Made by a program: the position numbers and the translations under genes. A DNA stretch of 64,000 bases, from contig OZ026833.1 in assembly GCA_964023205.1 (NCBI GenBank), positions 31,894,830 through 31,958,829 on the forward strand, read 5' to 3'. This document shows, piece by piece, positions 1 through 12,100 of the stretch; the stretch's first letter is position 1, and the number at the start of each line of letters is the position of its first letter. The notes below the pieces were generated by a model that saw nothing but the letters and a program-made list of their open reading frames with translations, made no database searches and was not told where the DNA came from. This DNA is from Lutraria lutraria (taxonomy: Eukaryota; Mollusca; Bivalvia; Venerida; Mactridae).

Positions 1-133
1 ACACGTGATGATATCACAGGAACTACAGAAATGGAGATAATGTGTACACAACCAGTCTGGACAAAACACCTCAGAATCATTCATGCTAAACCGAATGTCA
101 GAATGAGAGTTTGTGAAGTGGAAATATATGGAG
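1..133 (+). CDS. Gene A exon 1 (partial): second half of FTP domain 1
   Basis: Opens on a codon boundary and encodes the C-terminal half of an F5/8C-like domain with the landmarks 'EMEIMC', 'LRIIH' and the closing 'CEVEIYG'. It is identical over 139 nt to 54916-55054. The position where paralogous exon 11 has a GT donor (GGAG/gtattt) reads GGAG/gcatgc here. Splicing therefore needs a GC donor at 134, or the GT six bases downstream at 140-141, which keeps phase 1 and adds two codons; without either the frame stops at 141-143. Confidence 0.75.
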
Positions 134-3100
134 GCATGCGTTAAGTTTTGTTTTTCATTGATTGTCGTAATGGGAATCAACGGTATTATAAGCAAGTTTA
201 ATATTTCTGACAAGAATTACATAAGTCGGGATAGGTCACTTTATCCCGAAATTCGACCTTTGTTGAATAATTATTATAAACATTTAATACTTAGCATAAT
301 ATCAATTCATTCATTCAATTTCATTCACATTATTAACATAACCAAACGATTATATGCCGTTATATATTAAGAGAATGTACCATGATCTTTGTGTTTTTTT
401 TTTCAGGAATATTGTGCCTTGCTTAGGTTACTGCATTTATTTGCTAAATTGAATGCTCATTTTGTATTTCTGCATTCTCTTTAATTATTTCTGTACAACG
501 TAACATCATTTATTTCAATACGAAGTCTCCCTAAACTATTTTTTTCATTTATTTCTTTCTTCAATGTACAAGAATTAACATAATTCATAATACCAGTATA
601 TATAAACAATAGCAGATTCAGTTTGGCCAATACAGGTACATGAAGAGTTTTAATGTATAACAAACAAAACAAACAAAAAAAAAAACACTAGTACACTAAA
701 CTATTGGTAGAATATACTTAATTTAAAATCCGACATACTCTTGGATGTCAATGTGAATTGACATACTGAACAACATCTCCAAAGCATCACCCAAAATCAT
801 GTTTATGTTGAGAGCTTTTTGCTTAAGAGAGGTTAAATTTATAGTTAAATCGTGCAGTGGAAATAAGCATTCTGTTGTTGAAGGGCGTTAGTTGCTCAAG
901 AGAGGGTCGCTCTAGAGAGTTTGTAATTTCTGATCTATATATGTTTTACACAGCTTTAAAAAATACTAGTTTACGCTACATTTTGAAAGATAATTACTGT
1001 AATGCATATTAAATGAACTAATTCCTCATCTGTTCAATGAGTATGGAATCACGAACAATCCGTATAATGTACATTAGCATCACCCATGAAGTATATTATT
1101 ACTTAAATATCGTTACTTTCTGTGTGGAAATGAAAGAGTTAAGTGAATGTGTGTCCTGTATTGTCTGTAGGATGTCAAAGCTGAAAAGAAATTGTTATAA
1201 TTGTATATCGGATGGTTCTGATGTAACTTCAGTTTTATGCTGTCTCGTATATTATTTTGTTACATATTTATAATGTTTTGTTTTTCCTGAACTAAGAATT
1301 TAGATCAGGCATTGTCGTAACTAAATCACATAATACCTGCATCAAAACGTACTCATATTGTAATGACATACCTTTGTTGATTTTTATTGTTAGGTCGAGT
1401 TGTTACTTTCAACAAATTTACAAATCAATCAACGACTAAATCAAATCGGTCATCATGGTTATCGGTCGATGGTCAAGCTCATGTAAAAGACGTTGCGGCA
1501 AATGATACGTGTTCGTCCACCCAGATACAAAGTAACCCACATTGGCTGGTTGACTTTGAGACCTTGTACGTCATACAAAGTATCTATTTTTATGGAGGAT
1601 TGTCACCGTTACGTATGTTTTCATTGTAATCCTGTTTGTATTTTATTTTAATCAGTTATGCGCATTTAGAATGATAATTCACTAGCATGTTCGGACTCAT
1701 ACTAACAAAGATTCTTTATCGCTTTCTTATTTTTTGTCAAATTACTTTAAACGAGGTTTTTACGAAGTTTTAACATGGTCATACGTTGTCGGAATAGAGG
1801 CTGAGCATACAGGCGGGCGGACATCAAACAGATCGTTTCCGGTTACCATCTTAAGTATGGATTGATAAATCTTGACCAATCTTGTTGTGTAGCATCCTTG
1901 CATGCAAAACAGCTACATTGGTACTGTATTTGGTGACAGTCGGGTCAGGGTCACTGTTGCCAAAAAAGAAAATCAGTGTCTGCTCTAGAACTTGAGTAAG
2001 GATTGTGATATTGCATTGTGTGTAAGTAGCTTACATACAGACCAAGCCTTGGAATGCAATGATAACCAGTAGGGTCAAAATCACTGTTTCTGAAATTAGA
2101 ATAACGGTCAAATAGGCGATTTCCGGTCAATGACTTAAGTTTAGATTGACCAATGTTGACCTAACGTAGTATGTAGCACCTACGCATGAAACCCTAGCTA
2201 GGGGCTGTATTTTTGGTCAGTCAGTTCATGGTAACTACTACTTAAAAATTAGGACTGAGTTATTGCGATGGAATTTTGGTATTTTTATAGCCAGCTTGCA
2301 TGAATATCTAGCTTGGTACTGTATCTGAAATCAGTCGGGTCAACGCCGCTTTGCTTCGAAAACATGGTTACATGACATTGTAGCGTTTCTTGTATTAAAA
2401 TATGTATCTGACACGCTTGAATAAAAATCATAAAATTGAAGCTATTTGTGAAGTATTTAGCTAACGTTCTCCAACACGTTTAAAGCAATACAAATGCATA
2501 TGTTGCATCGATTTAACAGAGCATGAAATGTATAGCTGCTAAGGTTGCCGTTTAACTGAATTTACATGCGCGATGATAAGCTTTTTCTGTATTGGGAGCA
2601 TTTACAAAGACTTCACTGACACGTATCCTGTATCCGAGTGATTTGTTGTGTTTATGTTAAGGGTGGTCACTCCTGAGCTTTTGTGATACAATGCAGTCTC
2701 GCTTTTATGTCGTAAAAATTCAAGTTGACATCATAGTATTTTTTATCGTTTAGTGTAGTCAACAATGTCATTTAAATGCATAAATAATTTCAAAGCGGCT
2801 ATTTTCTTCATCGCGAATTTTTACTGCTTTACGACATCCGACCAAATTACGGCAGTCATTTTATATATACAACAATAATATGCCGTTCAGTATTCATCAG
2901 TTAAAGTTGTGTAATTGTGTATGAATACATTTATATAACCTGGTCGGCAAATAATTTGTTTCATTGACGTTCTTAAAAATGGTATAAACATCGTTTTTTT
3001 ACTTTTAATATTTATATTATTATAATGAATTAGTTGCTGTTGTAAAGCGGTGGGTGGGGTAAGTTTTCATCAAGTTCAGCATAACATACACATATCCGTT

Positions 3101-6100
3101 GAAATATGTTCATCCAAAATACATGCAAGTCCATCAAATATTGTTTCTGATATGCATTATGCGGTTATTTATTCAGCATGCAGTGTTTTTGTCTTGAAAT
3201 AGATCATTAACTAAGACATGTCTATGTGTTGCTGAAAAGAAAAGCTAAGAGACTTAACATTTCACATGATAACTTTCTTATATGAACATGGACATGTACT
3301 TTTCATGTCATATTTTCAATTGGTGTTTAACCTACTTCAGTATAATCAATATCATTCAAAAATCAAAATCCTTGTTACTCCTTCAATATTTAAAATTTGT
3401 ATAAACTTTATTCATAACCCCTCATTTTTTAGCCTTTTTATAGATATCAATTTGGTAAATAACACAGTGGACATTATAATGCTTTAAGTTTCTTCTACAT
3501 TCAAGCCGTGATACACCCGGTACATTTTTAAGTGATTTGGGTAATATCTTCTGAAATAGTTGGCAATTTCTCTACCCCTTCAAAACCATTATTAGGAAAA
3601 TCACCGATTTTTGGTGTGTCATTAAAAAGTAATTTTACAAAAAAAGTTAAATCATGGACATATCCTTTTCACACTAAAAACTGAACTCACACTAAATTAC
3701 AACATGTTATTCTCCAAAATTAAATAAGAATCGAAACATCTTTGTTGCAAGAAAACATTTCGATTTCACAAATGACCACCATTAAGCATCTGTATTTAAT
3801 TTACTCATTCGAATGTAATTCATGAAAAAAGTTTAGGCGCGTGGCCCCAAATACACTCCAATATTTACATAATGGGAAGTTTGAGGTTCATATGTAACGT
3901 AAATAATTTCGAAAGGATTACACACTCCATTGACCATGCCTATTTATCATTTTTAAAGGTATCCATCAACTAATTCCTCAAAGATCCCAGTGGAAATCAA
4001 GTAATTCATGCTGATTTTGCTTCCTATTTTTTGTATGCCACACTAAAACGAGATTGCTCATTAAAAGTCAATAAAGAAGGTTATTGGCTTTGAACAACTA
4101 GTAATGAATAGGGATTCATTTTTCTTGCATCGATATGACCTGGGCTCGTGTTCACAAACATTCATAGTTTTTTTTCATTATCTTAAATTTTGACTAAGAT
4201 ATAAGAAATTTCTTAGTTTTCTTCTAAGATTTATTCAAAGCGCAAACTAATACGAACATATTCTTAGTTCGAAGAAAATCTTAGTTACGAAAATGTACCG
4301 TTGTCAGGGAATTTTCCACGTAATTCCCATACGTCATAACTTACGTCTGCGTTTACATTGGCGATTAGTTAAACCTATCATATTTTCTTCAAATGTATGG
4401 ATACTTATAAGGCTCCTTATAAATAGTGACAGTGATATATGAATTAAAAATTCGTATGAAATTGATCATGGGCATTATTGTAAGCATTTAATTTACTGTG
4501 TTTGACATTGTGTAGTTTTGTTTTAAGTTTGTAGACTACTGGCGTAGCTTCCTATAGGCACTTTAGACACGTGCCTCCACTTTTCTGAATAAAAAAAGAA
4601 ATTGCTAAAAGCGCATTAAAAATAAAAGGAGCAATGGCTGGGAACATTTAAAAGCATCATCTTTATATTTCAATTAACTTCGTTTTAAAAGCGGACCACC
4701 AATTTATCTTAAAGCAACATACGTACAATGTAACTATAAACAAATCGTAACACATATTTTATGGCAGTAAACCCCTTTTAAAGCAGCCTGGATAATAAAT
4801 TAGTTAATGTGAAGTTCATTTTGACTTCTATTAATGTCAACGTGCATATACATGTAGTTATTACTTAACTTATGCAACTTCGTGGAAATCATTAAGTTTG
4901 ATATCTGAACACACAAAAGAAAACAATCTGGTCGGGGAAAATTTCAATAACTTCATAAATGTTTTGCCGGAAAATGCCCCAAGAATGCGTCACCCAAGAA
5001 TGCGTTTCAGGGTGGGAGCATGCCCCCGGACCGATATAGAAATATTTTAGGACAGGCTACGCCCGTTATGGTAATTCGGTGAAGTACCAGGAAAAGAAGT
5101 GTCAAAATACAGATAAGTAACATTAGAGCGTCATCACTGAGGCAGCAAATCGTTAAAGAAAAACTATCAATGTTGTTATATGGTACGTTATTAATGCAGA
5201 AATTTAAATTGAAGTTAAAAGTATTTATATCCGACTGCAGTAATACGGATTTACGATGAAATCAAATTAAATTTCAATATTGTACACAAATACTTAACTG
5301 TGCGTTCATTTATTGGCGAGGGGCACATACCAATTATTTAGTTTCCCTTGTGTATACCATTTAAAACCACCAGAATAGAAAATATGCTGTAGTTCTAAAA
5401 CTTGCTTAGTTTTTTTACATTTTTAATGTCTGTGGTTATCAAAGAAACTAATGCACAAGAAATGATATGAACATATTAGAAACGTTTAGTCACCACTGAT
5501 AACAGTACATTTAAGCAGTAAGTCAGTTTCAATTTCAAGTTTGAAAGTTTAGTCATTTACACTATAACAGCTGTGATAACCATCCATTTTATTAGAGAGA
5601 TTGTATTTTAGGTGATCAGTTGAATGAGTCACACCATTTACATACCAGTGACAACTCAGATTTAACTCAGTTACAGCTTTCACATACTGGTAACCACTCA
5701 GCTGACTTTCATTCAAAAATAATAAATCTCCACATACCATTTTTTGTCGAGCCCGCCTGCGGTGAGCTCGACTTAGTCGCCACAATGGCGGTTGCGTGTC
5801 TGTACGTTAGTTAGTTAGTTAGTGTGTCCGTCCGGATCATTGTCCGGGCTGTATCTCCCTTATGCATTGACAGTTTTTAAAATAACTTGGCATAATTGTT
5901 AAACACCATGAGACGATGTGCAGTGCACAAAATCCAGGTCTCTAGCTCAAAGGTCAAGGTCACACTTAGAGGTCAAACATCAAAAATGAGCATTATAGAC
6001 CTTGTCCGGGCTGTATCTCCCTTATGCATAGAAAAGTTTTAAGATAACTTGGCATAATTGTTAAACACCATAGGGCGGTGTGCAGTGCGCAAGATCCAGG

Positions 6101-9100
6101 TCTCTAGCTCAAAGGTCAAGGTCACACTTAGAGGTCAAACGTCAAAAATGAGCATTATACACCTTGTCCGGGCTGTATCTCCCTTATGCATTGAAACTGT
6201 TTAAGATAACTTGGCATAATTGTAAAACACCATGAGGCGGTGTGCAGTGCGTAAGATCAAGGTCTCTAGCTCAAAGGTCAAGGTCACACTTAGAGGTCAA
6301 ACATAAAAAATAATCATTATACACCTTGTCAGGGCAGTGTCTCCCTTATGCATTGAATTATTTAAAAATGACTTGCCATAATACAATGCGACCATGTGTC
6401 TTGGGCAACACCCAGATTTTTATAGGTCAAAGGTCAAGATTACACATTCGGTCAAATATATTTTCCTTGTCTGGGCTGTAACTTCTGTTTGCATTCAAGG
6501 ATTTTTAAATAAATTGGTATAAAAGTTTACTTCAATGAAATGATGTGTCATGAATATCACCCATACTTGTAGTTCAAAGGTCAAGATCACAAGCTGGCTA
6601 AACAGGGGCTCGACATGTTGCCCTTGGGCTTCTAGTCTATTAACACTTAAGGTATTTGATTTGCAATCAATAGCATACAACATAATAGTATTTTCACTTA
6701 CAATTTACCAGTAAAAGTATTTTCATTTTTAACTACTACTTTCAATTGTGAGGTGTTTAATTATTGACAATTTAGTAATTGACCAATACAAAACAGCTGC
6801 ACGAATGCACTAAATTAAGACAATAATACATTCAAATGCAATTCAAGTAGCAATGATCACTCATGTTTTCACTTGACTCTTACTATGAAATAAACATGTA
6901 TGTATTTTATTAACTGTATGTCGAGTATATTTCTGTTTCACATTATTTTAAAGTATGTAATTACTTATAACAACGGAGGCTCAGCATCGCTGTAGAATGT
7001 GTTATCTAAAACTGAACATTAATGATTAATAACAAAAATAGTTTTCAGTTGATATACAATATTTATTTTGAATTCATACAACAACATGTTATAAAGTTTA
7101 TTTATACCATTTACTTTACTTACTTCATATCGTCAAGGATACAAATGCATGCTTACTGGTACTTTCAACTATTAATGACCTATACTTGAATTATATTCTA
7201 TCCAATACAACTGCACAAACACATGATAATTCAATAAGATATAATTAATGATATACTAAAGTCACAATGAAGTACTTGCATGCACGTGTTTACAGCTGCA
7301 ACAACGTTAAAAAACAAAATGGGTATTCAGAACAAAATGTATACAAGCTTATAAATATATAACATTATACAGTATCTCTGGATTTCATGTTCACACCAAA
7401 ATCAGTAGTTTGATATGTTTGCACGCAATATTGTTCATGTAAAGCAATATGTATCTGCCTAAATGTTTATCACATCAAAATCACACTAAACACTGGCATC
7501 TTGTATCTACATGAGTAATGATAAATCCACATTATGAACTGTCAATGTCTTTATTAATGTCACCATACTGTTTTTATGGAGTCCTCACAAGAACCTGTAA
7601 ATACAAAGTACACCATTCTAATTCATATCATGTCTTCATGGTTTATACATGTACAAATGCATGTGAAATATATAAAAACATGTAATCTAAAATAACTGTA
7701 TAGTTTATAAAGAGACCATTTTGGGTGGTTGTTTTCAATTAGAATATGATATTTGAAGATATACACATGATTTTACGATGCAAATCAGTTCGTACCATAT
7801 TTAAAACATTGTCATCTTAAAACTTCCCATACCATTTCAGTGTTTTTCTTCGCGGTTTTCGATTAGTTAGATATTCATCTCTGCATTGTGGTGCTTAAAG
7901 TGTATTAAACTATATTATGATAAACATACGTAAATAACACACAGACAAACCGTCTACATGTGTGTTTTTGTTTCTGATTTGCCAAGTGTAAGAGAATATT
8001 ATAAATACAACTTTGCGAGTTCGTTACGTATTTTATTGGTTGTGTGTCTGATGACAACGATATCTAGGTCAGCTCGTGGTGACCATCTATTTAACCTGTC
8101 CAAATATTCGATGTATATATAATCGAATTTCTGTGCAACTAAAAGTAGAAAAAACATCTCCTGCACATTATATTAAACTATTTTATTAATTTTATCTAGA
8201 CCCTGAATACAGATATTTCAAAATATTCTTACTTATGGAAAATTCGTTTGGCACTGAGATATACAATGACACAGGACTGACAGCAGCGGATTTCCAGCCT
8301 AAGGTTGTTGAAGTGACCAATCAAATTACTTCCAGGTATCTGAAGATTTACAGACCAGTTACTGATGTACTGGCAATCTGTGAGGTCATTGCATTTGCAG
8401 GTATATTATCATGTATTGCTTTTCTTCTGGTTAACTTACAAAATCGTTTTAAAAATATTCAAATTATTTAATTGATGGTCCAACTTATTATCAATGCGGA
8501 ATATAACATAGACGGTCAATTTGGATGACAGTTGTCTTTTTTATCAAATGCAAATTCACATAATCATGTCGATGGCCTCGCTTGAAAATGCCGAGGGTAC
8601 ACAATTCAAACCTTTCATAACAAACACATGTTCTCGGAATTTTTCTCACACGTATACATGTTCGTAATTGTTATATTAAAAATGCCAAACAAAATCCAGT
8701 CAGAAAATAAACTGAAAAGAAATCCCGAATACACAAAAAGCCAAACCTTCCAAACAAGCAATTGAAAAAATTCATACAGTCAGTATTTCCAGTTCTAATT
8801 TAACTTTAAAAATTTAAATAACTTGCGTATAAGTAACATATCAAACAAACACCATTTTTCTACTTGATAAACCTGGCATTTCAATCCTTTCCCATTTATC
8901 ATATCACACTTCAAAACCAAGCGACAAAAATATAATCGAACATGCAAAGAAGTGCTTTTACATTATTGCAATGAACACCGAACCCCTTTCCGTTATCATT
9001 TTAACCGTCTGTTACGTGATGTGCTTTGTGTTGGTACGATATGATACCATTTAATTCGTAAATGCCAATAATTCATTATTTAATCTCTGACTAGACATCA

Positions 9101-12100
9101 AAACTGGGCGTGGTTTCAGTTATTGAATTGTAAACGATTTACGATTTCAATTGGCTATTTCAATTTATCGAAATTATTTTTATTTTCTATTACTCGCTTG
9201 AAGTATTTACAGCGGGTGTCATTTTAACAATGACTCTTTTGGAGATTCTTTCGGTGTTATGTAACGGACATGTTTATCTAGGAATCTGTGCCTCAGAATG
9301 TATACATATATTTGTTTTCGTTTTTTTCTATACCGTACTTGGTAAGTGCCAGCGGCGTTCATGCTACGGAATTTATTTGATTGTATTAAAAGTCAATTTC
9401 TAATGAAAGAATGACGTTATCAATAACCCGAGGCACGGTTCCACGATTTATACATTTATTGCTATTTTGAGGCTTGTTGTTGTAATATATTCATATATAC
9501 ACAGCAATTATCGATGTACAACAATATGTAAATTACGTGCGATATTGGTTTGTAGAAGGCCATCCAAATATAATATTTGTTATGAACTAAATAATCTACA
9601 TGTCGTTGATAGTACACACTGGTAAGTATGCTTCACTGTTTTATGTTTGTTTTGTTTTGATCCGCTGATACTCAAACAGGTACATTTAAGTTTTCTCCAT
9701 ACACTCGTTATAGCGACATTACTGTTGAACTTTTTTCAGAATGTCCGATCCATAAATGTGGTTGGGATTGTACGACTGATTGCTTTTGTGCTTCTGAAAC
9801 AACAGGAAAATATCAGATGAACGAAGTATGTCCATATGGATGCTCAGGGAGATGGACGGGGAGGAATCAAAAGTGCAACATTGGTGAGATGTATTTTCCT
9901 CTTGATACATCCTGTTTTTTTTATTGTGTGTGTATTCCTGTATGTATTAAGTTTCAATCTGTCTATTTGCAATATTCGTCTTTGAAACAAATGCTGATTT
10001 TGAATTTACTTGTTACGATTCAAAACGCTGTTTATATTCTACCATTTCGCAGATTAGTGATTGTACGGCGGCGGAAGCCCGCCGTTCACTCTGGTATGCT
10101 TATTTTTAAGTGGCAATGCAAAATCGCAAGATTACTGACAGTGCCCGAAATATTCCGAAATATCCGCAATGGTCATCATGTGATATAAACAAAACAGAAA
10201 TAGTGCGAGGTCACGTGTTACTCACACCAACTAGTGTTAGCTAGATGACGCAGTCGCTATTTATAGTCTAAGAATGGAGCGAGCTCGATAAACAACGACG
10301 GGATTGAATCTGCCCATCTGTCAATAAATGCAGCCGAAACTCTTTATATCAAAGGACTTAGGAAAAATTGTTCGATCTAAATGAACTTCGATGTATAAAT
10401 TATTAGAGAAATTCGCTGTGTTTATTATCGGTGTGTTGTAATAATCATTTGATCGTGTTATAAGATACGGAACACGGTATTTATACGTTTCGATGTATTC
10501 AAAACATTATAAACATATTCACACAGACTAATTTTATAATCGCGAGCGTGGACACTGACTTGTTTACGCAATTGTCGTAATTAAATATCGATTTCGGAGC
10601 TCAATACAAAAAATGTCCGATCAGGTGAGAAATGATGACTTAATTGGTTCGACATAGACGGTCACTTTATGGTTCGATATAGATGGTCACTTTACAGTTG
10701 AAAAATCTATGTTTGGGACCGTTATACCAGGTGTTTACGACAACGTACCCTCAGACAACGGAGTATATTATTTTTGGAGACTTTTTTTAAATATTTTATA
10801 TGCATTCCAGCAGATATTGCAACGTCTGATACATCGAGGTGATAGTTTTCCCTGATTTTAATTTTAGGGTGGAAACAGGGACTACATATAGAGTACCTCG
10901 TGAACTGTAGAACCATATGACCAGATTCATGAGATTCATGAAACATTAACAGCTTGTATTTTTGATGGAGTAGATGATCACTTTAGTTTCGGGATCAGTT
11001 TAGTCAAAATAACAAATTCGTTTGATCTGAAACTTCGCACATCATGATAAAAAATGCTACATAGGCCACATTCTAGTATTGAATTGCCGGATGCGATTTT
11101 GCGCCGTACAAACATTTAACTTGTACTATGTTTAAAAGTATTTGACTGCCTGATTGTGTAGTATAAAGGGAAAAGCACAGTTAGGTAAACACTTAACATA
11201 TATGTTACTCATGTATGGGGGTGTAACTTAAAGTATCTTATTGTGTGTACGTTCAATTTGAAATGATAAAGTATTTGTACGAATCATGTTATTATATTAC
11301 AGAATGTAATACAACTGCTTGGGGTGACCACTGTCAAAATGCATGTAGGAATTGTAACTGTAATATTGTTACTGGACAGTGTGATCATGGTTGTAATGGA
11401 CCTTGGTATCCACCAGACTGTGAGAGAGGTAAATATAATAATATCGCAAAACAAATATAATATTTCGTGTTAAATTCTTTAATACATGTATATATTTTAA
11501 CAGTTGGCAGTTTCTTTACATTATTACATTTGTGCGCTTTTGCGTATGTTTAAAGTCATAAACATTACATGCCTGGAAATTCATACGAATTGCAAATTAA
11601 GAAACTATCCCGCAAAAAATAGTATACAAATTGCTAAGTGTGTCAGTATGCACGTTTCTGTGAAAACTTAACGACGATTGAAATGTTTCATGCATTTTTT
11701 GTTCGCTACCTTCCCTGATATATCGTCCTGAAAAAAAAGCATAATTATTATTATTTGATATGTTTATGATTATATCGGGGTATGTCTATTTCAAGTATAT
11801 ATATATATATAGTAACCTTGCATTTTTTCAAATTTTAACAATGTAAACAGTCGAGTCAATGTTGTCCGGCTTATCATTTGACCTATACAAACGATATGGT
11901 ACACTATTAGGCTATCAAACGCTAGAATAGTCTTACAAATGCAAAACGAAATTAAATAAAATACTGCAGAAATTTTACGTGCAAAATACGACGTGTCGAT
12001 GACCAGTATCAAATTGTTTGTGGCTTTCAGTTGTTAACAATGCAATGATTTCGTCTTTTTAGGTAAAAAAGTAAATAAAGCTATGAAGAATTGTAACAAA

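Larger units (their letters stand above)
1..7742 (+). repeat. Segmental duplication, left copy
   Basis: Matches 54916-64000 from the first base to the window's last base (7742 pairs with 64000), at about 98% by eye outside indels. Both ends of the duplicated unit lie beyond the window. Period about 54.9 kb. Confidence 0.95.
1613..8199 (+). other. Intron 2 of gene A, repeat-rich
   Basis: A 6.6-kb intron between the two halves of FTP domain 2, matched at about 98% by 58234-64000. It holds the repeats listed separately (1790-2360, 4538-5068, 5745-6615). A self-complementary stretch at about 4200-4300 ('cttagttttcttctaagat' against 'cgaagaaaatcttag') may be another MITE remnant. No exon was found in it. 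Confidence 0.6.

Noticed and set aside
113..370. 85-codon frame running from exon 1 into intron 1
   Set aside because: Wrong frame relative to the FTP domain, starts at GTG, and its second half is the intron that is interrupted by a LINE in the other copy.
1037..1273. 78-codon cysteine-containing frame present in both duplicate introns
   Set aside because: All three differences between copies are non-synonymous, there is no splice context, and preservation is explained by the recent duplication.
5549..5814. Frames on both strands across the left edge of the MITE
   Set aside because: They span the terminal repeat of the element and its flank; duplicated with it at 61813-62078.
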